A DNA stretch of 64,000 bases from Rubrobacter_A sp965214435 (GCA_965214435.1 OZ243960.1:2170001-2234000); one strand, 5' to 3'; shown: positions 15,324-24,261, numbered from the stretch's first letter. Translations and numbers: made by a program. The notes: generated from the letters alone by a model not told the origin.

Positions 15324-16436
15324 TTAGTAGAAAACGTTGCGCTTTAATCTCTGGTAGAGGCGGTAGTAGGTCGGTTCCAGGTTGTACCAGGCGGCTGCCG
15401 GAGCTTTCTTTAGCGGCAGGTCCCAGCACCCGGCGTACTCTACCTCGTCACCGCCGAAGCCCAGTTTAAAGCGGTAAACGCCGTAGTAGGGGTCGTCTTC
15501 GTTGCGGTTCTCGGGTTTCGGTATACCGGCCAGGTCGTAGTAGCCGATACCGCGTTCTCTAGCCCACCGGATCATACCCCACTGCAAAGCGTAAGCTGGC
15601 TGTAACTTGTGGCCTTTCTGGGGTGAAGCTCCGTACATCTGCCACATCTTGCCGCCGAAGTTAAAGACGTAAGCCCCCGCCAGCGGCTCGCCCTCGTACT
15701 CGGCGAAAAAGAAACGCCCCTCACCGGCGGCATTCATCGTCCGCATCACGTCGTAGAAGTACTCCCGCGGCCGCGTTATGTTAAAGCCTTCTTTGCGGCC
15801 GGCCAGACCCTGCATCCAGGAGTAAAACGTCTCGAAAGCTCCGTCGAAGTCCTCCGGCTCGGATACCGTGACACCTTCCCGCTCGGCGCGGCGAATGTTG
15901 TAGCGGGTGGTCTTGCCCTTCTTACCTTTCATGCCCGCGAGTAGCTCTTCCTCGGAGGAGTCGAGGTCCATGACGACGGTGGAACTGAAGTTCAGGTCGT
16001 AGCGGGCTTTCTGGAAGCCGAGTTCCCCGAGCAGAGCTTTTATATCGGATCGGTCGTCCAGGACTTCGGGCTCTATCTTGACCGTGTGCGCCCCTTCGCG
16101 CCGGGCGACTTCGGAAACGCCCTTGAAGAAGGCTTGCACGGCTTGCGTATCTTCCCAGGGCAGCCAGGGGCCTTTGGTGCAGTACATGAGTTTGCCCGGG
16201 ACGGGGAGCGTGTTGTAGGAGAGGAACTGACCGAGCCCGACGACCGCGCCGTCTTTCTCCAGCACGACGCGGACGGGTTTCCAGCCGCGGTCGCGCTTGA
16301 ACTCGCCCCAGGTGTAGCTTTGCAAGGCGTGGCCACCGCCAGAGGATTCCCTGAGCCAGCCGTCCCATTCGGCACGGGCGACGTTTCTAACCTCTTTAAC
16401 GGTGTAGGTGACGGGTGTGGCTGCCTGCTGGCTCAC
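15324..16436 (-). CDS. FemAB/FemX-family peptidoglycan bridge aminoacyltransferase
   Basis: 370 residues from GTG at 16436 (GGGAGG 10 bases upstream; the longer open frame overlaps the preceding gene). Two GNAT-like halves typical of Fem proteins: residues 20-170 (ALQSYTWGEFKRDRGWKPVRVVL, YCTKGPWLPWED) and 200-360 (KTTRYNIRRAEREGV, then GRFFFAEYEGEPLAGAYVFNFGGKMWQMYGAS, LQWGMIRWARERGIGYYDLAGIP). Fem enzymes add amino acids from aminoacyl-tRNA to the lipid-linked stem peptide, on the cytoplasmic side. The helical coiled-coil arm of staphylococcal FemA is absent, resembling FemX. Follows a GNAT gene by 44 bases on the same strand. Confidence 0.87.
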   Translation of the reverse strand: MSQQAATPVTYTVKEVRNVARAEWDGWLRESSGGGHALQSYTWGEFKRDRGWKPVRVVLEKDGAVVGLGQFLSYNTLPVPGKLMYCTKGPWLPWEDTQAVQAFFKGVSEVARREGAHTVKIEPEVLDDRSDIKALLGELGFQKARYDLNFSSTVVMDLDSSEEELLAGMKGKKGKTTRYNIRRAEREGVTVSEPEDFDGAFETFYSWMQGLAGRKEGFNITRPREYFYDVMRTMNAAGEGRFFFAEYEGEPLAGAYVFNFGGKMWQMYGASPQKGHKLQPAYALQWGMIRWARERGIGYYDLAGIPKPENRNEDDPYYGVYRFKLGFGGDEVEYAGCWDLPLKKAPAAAWYNLEPTYYRLYQRLKRNVFY

Positions 16437-16480
16437 GTCTCTAAAACCTCCCGGTCGGTAACCTTTAACGGGGCGCTGTT

Positions 16481-17548
16481 TTACCCTACCCAGAAGCTGG
16501 CTTCGCCGTCGCCGATGCTGTACGACCAGTTGCCGAGGTCGACGGCCAGCGCTTGAGCATCCGGGTCGGCGAACTTTACCAGCAGCGTGTTGCTCCGCTT
16601 CTCGCGGGAGAAAAAGCCCAAAGGCCACAAGTCTTGCTTGCGCGGTGAGGTCGGCGATTCGACGAAGCGGTACCGGATCAGGTACGCCCCGAGCCGCGAG
16701 AAGTGCTCGACCGCCCCCCGGACCAGAGAGCGGGCGACATCCCGGCGCCCGGGCAGCGTCGTGAGGTCCAACAGCAACCCGTCCCCGCTTTTCTTAGGCA
16801 CCCGCAACACCGCGTAACCGAGCAGCCGACCACCCTCCCTGACACCGAGCACGGTAACGGGGTGGAGGGGAGCGCCGGGTCCGTAGCGCCATTCTAGAAA
16901 CGCCACGTCTTTCTCCGGTATGCACGGTACGCCGGCGGCGACCTCCTCGAAGAAGTCGTCAAAGGTGGCGTCGAAGCCGTCGAGAAGTTGTACCTCGTGG
17001 TCTCCGCCGAAGGCCGCGCCGAGCCCCCGGTCTACTGTCCGGAGGCCGCGGGTGAGTAGCTGGGGTAGTTGGCGAGGTATGGAGGAGGGGAGGCGGGTCA
17101 GGCGCGAGGGGTCGAGTAGTTTCGCCGCGTAGTGGAGCTTGCCGACTTCTTTAGCGCCGAGACGCTTCTCGACGATCATAGGCTCGGGGATCTGGTCGCA
17201 GATCACGCAGTTCTCCACCGTGCGGAAAAATCGCCGCATGATGGTCAGCGCCTGAAAGCCGTACTCGGGTAGCACCATGAAGTCGGCCGGCGTGTGGGCG
17301 GCGACCCTCTCGCCCCCGATGCGGTAGTACTGGGGCAGCGCCGTCAGGTTGCCGACGATGCGTCCCCCGGCGTCCACCACCCAGCGGTGGAAACCGTCTT
17401 CAGCCAGCGGGTGACTCTGCAGCCAGCCGTAAGCCCGGTGGTGGAACTCGGCGTCGCGGGCCTCCGGGAACAGAGGGTAGGCCAGCGGACGCATCGCGTC
17501 GACGCCGGGCAGGTCTCCCTCCTCAAAAGGCCGGACTACGGTCTTCAT
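16481..17548 (-). CDS. GNAT-like acetyltransferase
   Basis: 355 residues from ATG. The N-terminal half has GNAT features (VVRPFEEGDLPGVDAM, FHRWVVDAGGRIVGNLTALPQ, a GGERVAAHTPADFMVLPEYG strand-loop), and the C-terminal half repeats the fold (VTVLGVREGGRLLGYAVLRVP, DLTTLPGRRDVARSLVRGAVEHFSRLGAYLIRYRF), so it is a tandem-GNAT protein like those encoded beside Fem-type or capsule genes. It is 44 bases before the FemAB-like gene and probably in one operon with it, hinting at envelope modification. Substrate unknown. Confidence 0.75.
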   Translation of the reverse strand: MKTVVRPFEEGDLPGVDAMRPLAYPLFPEARDAEFHHRAYGWLQSHPLAEDGFHRWVVDAGGRIVGNLTALPQYYRIGGERVAAHTPADFMVLPEYGFQALTIMRRFFRTVENCVICDQIPEPMIVEKRLGAKEVGKLHYAAKLLDPSRLTRLPSSIPRQLPQLLTRGLRTVDRGLGAAFGGDHEVQLLDGFDATFDDFFEEVAAGVPCIPEKDVAFLEWRYGPGAPLHPVTVLGVREGGRLLGYAVLRVPKKSGDGLLLDLTTLPGRRDVARSLVRGAVEHFSRLGAYLIRYRFVESPTSPRKQDLWPLGFFSREKRSNTLLVKFADPDAQALAVDLGNWSYSIGDGEASFWVG

Positions 17549-17879
17549 CGCCCTCGCGCCCGCCGGGTCCCGGCGGCGTACAAATTCGGTGCCGTTTGCG
17601 GCATGTATAGTGCTCCTTATATATTGCTGAGGTTGCCGGACCCGGAAGGTCTCGCCGACGGGTACCGGAGACCGCAGTCTAAGTTTCCGGTTTAACTAAC
17701 GCAAGTAACGTGGTGGGCGCTGCGCTGCGCATATCCGTAAGAACTCGCTTTCGGCCAGGTAGCAACCGGCGGAGCGGTGCGCCGCTCCCCTGACGGTTCC
17801 GTCTCTCGCTGCCCCGGAGCCTTCCGGGGCGACATGGTATAAGCTAGGGTCGTTGCAGGCGGCAGAAGGGCGGTTCTAT
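17549..17879. other. Divergent intergenic region
   Basis: About 330 bases between the minus-strand GNAT gene and a small plus-strand gene. An AT-rich stretch (roughly 17604-17632, with TATAG and TATATA on the two strands) is a likely promoter zone for the GNAT/FemAB pair, but I cannot fit clear -35 and -10 hexamers. The rest is GC-rich with short self-complementary pieces (CCGGAGC/TTCCGGGG near 17813-17832). Nothing coding seen. Confidence 0.4.
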
Positions 17880-18122
17880 ATGGCGGGCGAAGGCCAAAGG
17901 CTACTCGGAAAGTACTACGGAAAAGACCAGATCACCCACGGGGAGATGGAGGAACTGGGGTTGAAAGTCGTAACGGCCGAGGGTAGAGAGGTACAACCGG
18001 AGGACCTGCGAGACAGAGTTTTCCGCGTCGAGGACCCCGAGGAGCCCAGCGGCTACGTGGTAAGAAGCATGGAGGATGAGACTGCGGGCCACACGCTCGC
18101 CTACCTCCAGGAGCGGTCGTAG
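17880..18122 (+). CDS. Small hypothetical protein
   Basis: 80 residues from ATG at 17880 (GAAGGG 9 bases upstream; TTG at 17853 is an alternative that adds nine residues). The sequence is charged (LLGKYYGKDQITHGEMEELGLKVV, DLRDRVFRVEDPEEPSGYVVR), probably a small alpha/beta protein; no family recognised, no signal peptide. The mrp operon leader begins 128 bases downstream on the same strand. Confidence 0.55.
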   Translation: MAGEGQRLLGKYYGKDQITHGEMEELGLKVVTAEGREVQPEDLRDRVFRVEDPEEPSGYVVRSMEDETAGHTLAYLQERS

Positions 18123-18180
18123 CGCCGGCCGACCCGGAGCCCGAGCTTTTCGTGGGCTCTAGTGGCGGGCGCGCAGGCTG

Positions 18181-18190
18181 GTAATATTAC
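18181..18190. promoter_or_regulatory. Palindrome GTAATATTAC upstream of the mrp operon
   Basis: A perfect 10-base palindrome with a -10-like TAATAT lies 60 bases before the leader ORF ahead of mrpA. It may be a -10 element or small operator; there is no convincing -35 at 17 bases, so this is tentative. Confidence 0.3.
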
Positions 18191-18250
18191 TGTCGGGCGG
18201 GGGTCGCCCCCGATAAACCGATAAACATCTGCCGGTCGTCGGAGGAAGCT

Positions 18251-18343
18251 ATGAGATGTTTTGAGAAGCCAGAGCCGTCTGCCGGTCCGGGATCCGCGGG
18301 GTCCCGTCCAACCGCGGCCTCCTTTTCGCGGAGGTCCAACTGA
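18251..18343 (+). CDS. Leader ORF (30 codons) coupled to mrpA
   Basis: ATG at 18251 is preceded by GGAGGAAGCT, a strong ribosome-binding site. The 30-residue frame (MRCFEKPEPSAGPGSAGS...) is rich in Pro, Ser, Gly and Arg, and matches no family. Its TGA (18341-18343) overlaps the probable CTG start of mrpA in a CTGA arrangement, and GGAGGT inside its end serves the next gene. It is therefore best read as a leader peptide that couples ribosome delivery to mrpA. Whether the peptide itself matters is unknown. Confidence 0.45.
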   Translation: MRCFEKPEPSAGPGSAGSRPTAASFSRRSN

Positions 18344-20652
18344 CGGCCGCGGTACTCGTCCCGCTGATCCTCGCGCTGGCCGCCGGTCCCGCTGCGGCCA
18401 CGGCCGGTGGTATACGGCCGGCTTTCGCGGCCCCGGCCGGCGCTACGCTCGCGGCCCTGGCATTCGGGGCCACGCTCGCCGGCTGGATGTCCGGCGGGGG
18501 AGTCGTGGACCTGCCGTGGGCTCCTACGCTGGACCTGCGCCTGTCTTTGGACCTCGATGGACTGGCCGCCCTATACTCGCTGCTAGCCACCGGCATCGGG
18601 TTCCTGGTGACCGTTTACGCCGGGAAGTATATTCCGCGGCACCTGGAGCACGAGCACCTGCCGCAAACCGAGGCCCCGAGGTTCTATTTCTTTATCCTCT
18701 TGTTCATGGGGTCGATGGTTGGGCTGTCGATGGCCCAGGACCTCATACTCGTCTTTCTGTTCTGGGACCTCACGGCTATATCGTCCTACTACCTGATCGG
18801 CTACGACCGTCACAGCGCGGAGTCCCGGGCTTCGGCGCTCATGGCGCTCCTGGTCACCGGCGTTACCGCCGTACTGCTCCTCGTCGGGGCCCTCATCTTC
18901 TACGCGGTCTACGGGACGTTCTCGATACCGGAGCTTACGCGGCTCACAAGCGGCGGGGCGGTGCTCACGGTGGCGGGCGGTCTCATAGCGATCGCAGGTC
19001 TCGCCAAGAGCGCCCAGGTGCCGTTCCAGTTCTGGCTGCCGCGGGCGATGGCGGCCCCGACGCCGGTCTCGGCGTACCTGCACTCGGCGGCGATGGTCGC
19101 CGCGGGGGTGCTCCTGATCGGTCGGGTATACCCGCTCCTGCAAAAGAGTGAGGTGCTGCTGACGGCCTTCACGCTTATAGGGCTCGGCTCCATCGCGGTC
19201 GGCGGCATCCTGGCGCTCACCCGGGACGTGATGAAGCAGCTTTTGGCCTACTCGACGATCTCCCAGTACGGGTACGTGGTCTTTATGTTCGGGCTCGGCG
19301 GCAAGTACGGCGTCTTCGGGGCCTCGTTCTACGTTATAGCCCACGCGCTCGCCAAGAGCGCCCTGTTCTTAACCGCCGGGGCGGTAACGGAGGCGACCGG
19401 GGAGACGCAGTTGTCAAAGGTCGGGGGCCTCGCCCGCTCGATGCCGCTTCTCGCGGTCTCCAGCGGGGCGGCGGCGGCCGGGCTTGCTGCGGTGCCGCTG
19501 ACGGTCGGCTTTTTCAAGGACGAGCTTCTCTTCGGGGCCGCGCTAGAGGCGGGACCGTTGCTGGTCGCCGGCGCTCTCGGGGCTACGGTCTTGACGCTAG
19601 CCTATACCTGGACATTCTGGAGCGGGGTGTTTCTCGGGGAGGCGCGGGGCGGGCGGGAGACGATACCGGTCCTGCTCGTGCTGCCGGTGACCGTGCTCGG
19701 TGCGCTGGTCGTTCTCGGGGGTATCTTTGTCGGGCCGTTTGAGAGCCTCGGCCGGGCGGCGGCGGCCGTGTCCTACGCCGCCGCAATAACGGACGTAGAC
19801 CCCGCCTACCACTTCGACGCGAGGCCCGAGAACCTCCTGGCGCTGGCGACGTTCGTACTGGGCGCGGGGGTCGTACTCTCGCGGCCGGTGTGGTCGGGAG
19901 CAGCGGGAGCCTTTGCGCGGGCGGGAGAGAAATTCGGGCCGGAGCGGCTGTACAACCTGAGTTTAGAGGCGCTGAACGACTTCTCGACCTGGGTCCACCG
20001 GATAGAAGTCCGGGACTTGCGCGGGCGGGTGGCGGCCATCCTGCTCCCGGCGGCGCTGCTCGTCGGGCTCGGGCTTCTTGCGACGGGTACGAGCGGGGCT
20101 TACAGGTTCGGTACGTTTACCGGCCAGGACATCCCGCTGCTGCTAGCGCTCATCGGGGCGGCGGTTGCCAGCGTGGCGGTCTGCTTTACGCGCAAGCACG
20201 TAACTCTGGCCCTGGTGCTGTCGAGCTCCGGGTTCTCCATAGCGGTCGCTTTCGCGTTCTTCGGGGCTCCCGACGTCGCGCTCGTGGCCGTGCTCGTGGA
20301 GACCATCGTAACCCTCATAATTCTGGGCACGCTCAAGCTAATACCGTTTAAAGTGTTGCGGCACGGGGCGACGATACCCGTGCTCAACCTCCGCCGCAAG
20401 GCTATAGTCGCCACGCTGGCCGGCGCTTTCGTGATGGCCGTAACCTGGGGTACGCTCTCCCAGCCCTACTCCGTGGACGCGCCGAACGCCGCCGCCAAGC
20501 TCACCGACCTCACGCCCGACGCCCACGGCAAGGACGTGGTGACCGTTATCCTGGCCGACTTCCGGGGGTTGGACACGATGGGGGAGATCACGGTGGTCGG
20601 GCTCGCCTTGCTCGGCATAGCTACCCTGCTCTCCCGCGGGAGGCTGCCGTGA
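18340..20652 (+). CDS. mrpA: Mrp/Mnh Na+/H+ antiporter subunit A
   Basis: About 770 residues from CTG at 18340 (GGAGGT 4 bases upstream). No ATG, GTG or TTG is in frame between the preceding stop and ATG 18487, and the stretch LTAAVLVPLILALAAG supplies the expected first membrane helix. Residues ~60-480 are the NuoL-like proton-antiporter core (YDRHSAESRASALMALLVTGV; GLAKSAQVPFQFWLPRAMAAPTPVSAYLHSAAMV). Residues ~570-770 form the MrpA C-terminal domain (FFGAPDVALVAVLVETIVTLIILGTLKLIP; DFRGLDTMGE). As first gene of mrpABCDEFG it forms the multi-subunit Na+/H+ exchanger for sodium and alkaline pH resistance. Overlaps mrpB by four bases. Confidence 0.93.
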   Translation: MTAAVLVPLILALAAGPAAATAGGIRPAFAAPAGATLAALAFGATLAGWMSGGGVVDLPWAPTLDLRLSLDLDGLAALYSLLATGIGFLVTVYAGKYIPRHLEHEHLPQTEAPRFYFFILLFMGSMVGLSMAQDLILVFLFWDLTAISSYYLIGYDRHSAESRASALMALLVTGVTAVLLLVGALIFYAVYGTFSIPELTRLTSGGAVLTVAGGLIAIAGLAKSAQVPFQFWLPRAMAAPTPVSAYLHSAAMVAAGVLLIGRVYPLLQKSEVLLTAFTLIGLGSIAVGGILALTRDVMKQLLAYSTISQYGYVVFMFGLGGKYGVFGASFYVIAHALAKSALFLTAGAVTEATGETQLSKVGGLARSMPLLAVSSGAAAAGLAAVPLTVGFFKDELLFGAALEAGPLLVAGALGATVLTLAYTWTFWSGVFLGEARGGRETIPVLLVLPVTVLGALVVLGGIFVGPFESLGRAAAAVSYAAAITDVDPAYHFDARPENLLALATFVLGAGVVLSRPVWSGAAGAFARAGEKFGPERLYNLSLEALNDFSTWVHRIEVRDLRGRVAAILLPAALLVGLGLLATGTSGAYRFGTFTGQDIPLLLALIGAAVASVAVCFTRKHVTLALVLSSSGFSIAVAFAFFGAPDVALVAVLVETIVTLIILGTLKLIPFKVLRHGATIPVLNLRRKAIVATLAGAFVMAVTWGTLSQPYSVDAPNAAAKLTDLTPDAHGKDVVTVILADFRGLDTMGEITVVGLALLGIATLLSRGRLP

Positions 20653-21236
20653 CCAGCCGGGTGAAAGGAAGCTCGGGCGAGCCTACCGGCGGCTCTCCAG
20701 GTGATATCCACGAGGGCGTGACCACCGTTATGACGCGGGTCATAGCGCGGTTGCTACTCCTGCCGACGCTCGTTACCGCGGCGGCGATCATCGTGAAGGG
20801 CTACGTGCAGCCGGGGGACGGCTTTAGCGCCGGGGTCGTCGCAGCACTCGGGATACTCTTGCAGTACCTGGCGTTCGGTCGGGAAAAAACCGAACGGTTA
20901 CTGCCGGTGCGCGGGATTGGCAAGCTGGCGTACGCGGGGCTGCTCCTCACGCTCACCGTGGCGGTGGTGCCGCTGTTCTTAGGAGACCCGCTCCTGACGC
21001 ATTACCCCCGGCCCGAGGGGGCGCACGTGATCTACCTCGGCACCCTGGAGCTAATAACGGCCGTCGCCTTTGACGTCGGGATATTCTTTCTCGTGCTCGG
21101 TTTTGCGGTTGGGGTGATCAGCCTCATAGCCGCGAGGATCGACCGGATGGATCGGCTCTCCGGGGGTACTGCTACCACCGTGGAAGGGGTCCCCGAAGAC
21201 CCGGACGAATACTACGAGGACGGGGGCCGGGGATGA
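20649..21236 (+). CDS. mrpB: Mrp/Mnh Na+/H+ antiporter subunit B
   Basis: 195 residues from GTG overlapping the mrpA stop (GTGA). The core begins at MTRVIARLLLLPTLVTAAAIIVKGYVQPGDGFSAGVVAALGILLQYLAFG, the MnhB signature with the conserved GHxxPGGGFxxG-like turn here as GYVQPGDGFSAG. Four membrane helices; C-terminal 25 residues acidic and cytoplasmic. The ~28 residues before the core are polar, so an internal GTG closer to VTTVMTRV could be the real start. Structural subunit of the Mrp complex. Confidence 0.92.
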   Translation: MTSRVKGSSGEPTGGSPGDIHEGVTTVMTRVIARLLLLPTLVTAAAIIVKGYVQPGDGFSAGVVAALGILLQYLAFGREKTERLLPVRGIGKLAYAGLLLTLTVAVVPLFLGDPLLTHYPRPEGAHVIYLGTLELITAVAFDVGIFFLVLGFAVGVISLIAARIDRMDRLSGGTATTVEGVPEDPDEYYEDGGRG

Positions 21237-21718
21237 TCTTCGCGTTGTCTCTGGCGATCTCCGTGATCTTTGCGGCCGGGGCTTTTCTGATACTCCAGCG
21301 GAACCTGATCCGGGTGGTAATGGGTATAGTCCTGATCTCGAACGCCGCAAACCTGTTCATCATATCGGCGGGCCTCTCGCGGGGACGCCCCCCGGTCTAC
21401 CCGCTACCCGAGGGCTTTCCGGTAAGCGACCCGCTGGTTCAGGCGATGGTGCTCACCGCGCTCGTTATCAGCTCCAGCATCGCGGCGCTGCTCCTGGCGA
21501 TTAGCTACCGGCTCTACATCGCCCACGACTCTATAGACATCCAGGACATCGCAGCTACCGAGTACCGGGAAGCCCAGGCCCTGGACCGCGGGGAGGTGTA
21601 CCTGGAACAAGAGATGGGCCGCGCCGCCGAAGAGAACGGCTCCGTCGGGGAAAATGACGGGTATGGGGCTGGACACCAGGGCGCCCAAGAAGACCCGGAA
21701 AAGGAAGAGAGAGTATGA
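21233..21718 (+). CDS. mrpC: Mrp/Mnh Na+/H+ antiporter subunit C
   Basis: 161 residues, ATGA overlap with mrpB. Three membrane helices of the NuoK/MnhC type: FLILQRNLIRVVMGIVLISNAANLFIIS and DPLVQAMVLTALVISSSIAALLLAISYRLY, the latter including the conserved LTALVI segment. The last ~55 residues are a long acidic, Gln/Glu-rich tail (EREAQALDRGEVYLEQEMG...) that goes beyond the usual ~115-residue family length and is likely cytoplasmic. Membrane proton/ion channel subunit of the Mrp complex. Confidence 0.92.
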   Translation: MIFALSLAISVIFAAGAFLILQRNLIRVVMGIVLISNAANLFIISAGLSRGRPPVYPLPEGFPVSDPLVQAMVLTALVISSSIAALLLAISYRLYIAHDSIDIQDIAATEYREAQALDRGEVYLEQEMGRAAEENGSVGENDGYGAGHQGAQEDPEKEERV

Positions 21719-23124
21719 TCCTGCTCTCCAGCGCTATCGGGGTTACCTGGATCCTCGCGGCGGCCCTGGCGATGTTCAATGGTCGGCGGCCCTGGGTCGG
21801 GTGGACCGCCGTGGCCGGGGTCCTGGTAAGCTTCGTCTCGGTAATCCTGCTGGAAATTCAGGTGCTCAGGAGCGGGGAGCCCGTTACCATGGTGGCGGGC
21901 GACTGGGCCGAGGGCGTCGGAATAGAAATCCACGCCGACGCCCTCGGTCTCGCCTTTGCGGCCGTCTCGTCCGTTGTTATCTTGTTCTCTCTGCTCTACG
22001 AGGTGATGGCCGGGGTGCGGAGCCGGACCTTCCCGGCGCTGATCCTATTCTTGAATACCGGGCTTATGGGGTTGTTCCTTACCGGGGACATCTTTAACTT
22101 CTACGTTTTCTTTGAGATCTCGATGGCCGCCGCTTACATACTCACCAGCTACCGGGAGCAGGACTACCAGATCCGGGCGGCTTTTATCTTCGCCATTGTC
22201 AACCTGATCGGCTCCGTGGTATTCGTTATAGCGGTGGCTGCGCTATACCACCTGACGGGTTCTCTGGACATGGAGATCGTCGGGGACCGCATCGCGGACG
22301 TGAGCCTCGCGCCGACGATCTCTATCGCGGCGGCCATCTTTGTGGCTTTCGGCCTCAAGCTCGGGCTTTTCCCGTTTCACTTCTGGCTGCCGGCGGTCTA
22401 CGTCGGGAGCCACGCGCCGGTCGCCGCCATTCTGAGTGGTGCGCTGGCTAACATCGGTAGCTACGGGCTTCTGCGCTTCGGCGGTTACATACTGCCCGAG
22501 CAACTACGCTTCGGGGCGGTCGTCATTATCGTGCTCGGCGCGACGAGTATTATCTACGGGGCGGTTCAGGCCATATCCCGCCGCTCCCCGGTCGAAGTCA
22601 TGGCTTACTCGGCGATAGGACAGGTCGGGTACATACTGATCGCGCTGGCTATCGGCGGGCCGGTAGGCTACGCGGCAGCGGTGCTGTACTCGATAGTGAA
22701 CTCCTTGAATAAACTGCTGGTCTTTCTCTCTACCGGGCTTCGCGGGCCGCTGGTCGGGGCGTCTTTCGCCGTGGCGGCTTTCAGTATCGCCGGGGTACCT
22801 CCGGCCGCGGGGTTTTTGGGTAAGCTCTCGCTTTTCCGTACGGGGCTCGCGCTCGACTCGCTGGCCGCCAATATCACGATCCTGGTCCTGGTCTTTGTCG
22901 GTGGCGCGCTGTCTTTCGTCTACTCGTTCCAAGTCTACCAGCGGATCTACATGAAGCCCGGCGGCGACAGCGCGGACGGGTCCAGCAAACCGAGCCCGCT
23001 GGTTAACCGGATACTGGTCTTTCTCGTCGCCGGCCTTATTATCGGCCTCGGTCTCTGGCCGGAGGCGCTCCTCTTCGTAAGCGACCGGGCCGCCAGTGTC
23101 CTGACGTCCGGGGTGGGCGGATGA
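21715..23124 (+). CDS. mrpD: Mrp/Mnh Na+/H+ antiporter subunit D
   Basis: 469 residues, ATGA overlap with mrpC. About 14 membrane helices of the NuoM/NuoN type; TGDIFNFYVFFEIS carries the conserved Glu of helix 5, and FGLKLGLFPFHFWLPAVYVGSHAPVAAILSG the conserved Lys and broken helix of the antiporter channel, followed by MAYSAIGQVGYIL. With MrpA it is a catalytic proton-pumping-like subunit of the Mrp antiporter. Length is standard. Confidence 0.93.
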   Translation: MILLSSAIGVTWILAAALAMFNGRRPWVGWTAVAGVLVSFVSVILLEIQVLRSGEPVTMVAGDWAEGVGIEIHADALGLAFAAVSSVVILFSLLYEVMAGVRSRTFPALILFLNTGLMGLFLTGDIFNFYVFFEISMAAAYILTSYREQDYQIRAAFIFAIVNLIGSVVFVIAVAALYHLTGSLDMEIVGDRIADVSLAPTISIAAAIFVAFGLKLGLFPFHFWLPAVYVGSHAPVAAILSGALANIGSYGLLRFGGYILPEQLRFGAVVIIVLGATSIIYGAVQAISRRSPVEVMAYSAIGQVGYILIALAIGGPVGYAAAVLYSIVNSLNKLLVFLSTGLRGPLVGASFAVAAFSIAGVPPAAGFLGKLSLFRTGLALDSLAANITILVLVFVGGALSFVYSFQVYQRIYMKPGGDSADGSSKPSPLVNRILVFLVAGLIIGLGLWPEALLFVSDRAASVLTSGVGG

Positions 23125-23612
23125 TCCGGGTTTCGCTCTCGCTGGCCGTTCTCACGCTGGTCTTCTTGCTGGTCCTCGCGGAGTTCAAGCTATGGAACGT
23201 CGTCTTCGGCCTCATAATCTCCGGCGGGCTGATAGTCTTTGCGCGCGGTTTGATCTTTGAGTACGAGCCGGCGGACCCGCATATCTTGCGGCGGGCAGTC
23301 TACTTCTGGCCGTTTGCGGCTGCAACCGTGTGGAACATCATCACCGGCACCGTACAGGTAGCCCTGATCACGCTGCACTTCAAGCCGCTGGATAGCCCCG
23401 GTATCGTTGCCGTCCCGATAGGGAAACGCACACCGGTCGGGGTCGCCGTCTCGGCCATGGCTACGACTTTGTCTCCGGGCACCTACCTGATCGACGTAGA
23501 CCGGGAAAAGCAAGTCATGCTTATACACGCCATAGACGCGAGTGACCCGCAGCAGGTGATAGATGAGCACCAGGAGTTCTACCGTAAATATCAGAGTAAG
23601 GTTTTTCCATAA
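23121..23612 (+). CDS. mrpE: Mrp/Mnh Na+/H+ antiporter subunit E
   Basis: 163 residues, ATGA overlap with mrpD. Two N-terminal membrane helices (LVFLLVLAEFKLWNVVFGLIISGGLIVFARG) then a cytoplasmic alpha/beta part with PHILRRAVYFWPFAAATVWNIITGTVQVALI and LSPGTYLIDVDREKQVMLIHAID, the MnhE signature (T.SPGT...). Standard length. Complex assembly/stability subunit of the Mrp antiporter. Confidence 0.92.
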   Translation: MIRVSLSLAVLTLVFLLVLAEFKLWNVVFGLIISGGLIVFARGLIFEYEPADPHILRRAVYFWPFAAATVWNIITGTVQVALITLHFKPLDSPGIVAVPIGKRTPVGVAVSAMATTLSPGTYLIDVDREKQVMLIHAIDASDPQQVIDEHQEFYRKYQSKVFP

Positions 23613-23627
23613 GTTCGGGAGGTAATT

Positions 23628-23897
23628 TTGGTACACGAAGCGCTGTTCTACGTGGCTGCCGGTTGGATGACGGTGTTGCTCTTGGTCGGGGTGGTCGCGG
23701 TGGTGCGGCTGCGGGAGACGGCCGGCCGCATACTGGCCCTCGACGTACTGACGCTCGTCCTGGTATCGCTGCTGGTGCTTTACACGGACGCTTTCCAGAG
23801 CCCATACTATCTGGACGCGGCCTTGATACTGGCTCTGCTGTCCTTTATAGCCACCGTAGCCGCCGCCCGGTACCACGGCGAACGGAAGATCTACTAG
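23628..23897 (+). CDS. mrpF: Mrp/Mnh Na+/H+ antiporter subunit F
   Basis: 89 residues from TTG with GGGAGGT 7 bases upstream. Three membrane helices: AGWMTVLLLVGVVAVVRL, a central VRLRETAGRILALDVLTLVLVSLLVLY (conserved R..D.L.A.....), and YLDAALILALLSFIATVAAARY with the conserved Asp. Standard length for MnhF/PhaF. The 15-base gap before it is the only break from overlapping stop/start pairs in the operon. Confidence 0.9.
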   Translation: MVHEALFYVAAGWMTVLLLVGVVAVVRLRETAGRILALDVLTLVLVSLLVLYTDAFQSPYYLDAALILALLSFIATVAAARYHGERKIY

Positions 23898-23898
23898 C

Positions 23899-24252
23899 AT
23901 GAGCTTCCTCGCTCCTCTCTTGCCGTGGATCTCCGACGTCCTGGTCGTCTTCGGGGTTTTTATTGTGACCATCGGCATCTACGGGATAATCCGCATGCCC
24001 GACACCTTTACCCGGCTGCACGCGGCGAGTAAGGCGGTGTTTCTCGGGGTAATTACGCTGCTGCTGGCATCGGTGTTCTCCGGGGAACCTTCTATCATCT
24101 ACCGGGTAGTCCTGATCGCCGCTTTTCTGCTCCTGACAACGCCTGTGTCCGCGCATGTGATCGGGCGCGCCAGCTATATCCGCAGGTATAAGATGCAAGC
24201 TCCGCATCCGGTCGACGAGTCGGGTAGCGACCTCAACAAACCGGATGAATAA
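23899..24252 (+). CDS. mrpG: Mrp/Mnh Na+/H+ antiporter subunit G
   Basis: 117 residues from ATG, one base after mrpF. Three membrane helices with the family core GIYGIIRMPDTFTRLHAASKA (conserved R.PD...R.HA..K) and LTTPVSAHVIGRASY. Last gene of a complete seven-gene group-1 mrp operon (A and B separate). It ends ten bases before the end of a convergent glycosyltransferase gene; no clear terminator hairpin is seen in that gap. Confidence 0.92.
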   Translation: MSFLAPLLPWISDVLVVFGVFIVTIGIYGIIRMPDTFTRLHAASKAVFLGVITLLLASVFSGEPSIIYRVVLIAAFLLLTTPVSAHVIGRASYIRRYKMQAPHPVDESGSDLNKPDE

Positions 24253-24261
24253 AGACCACCT

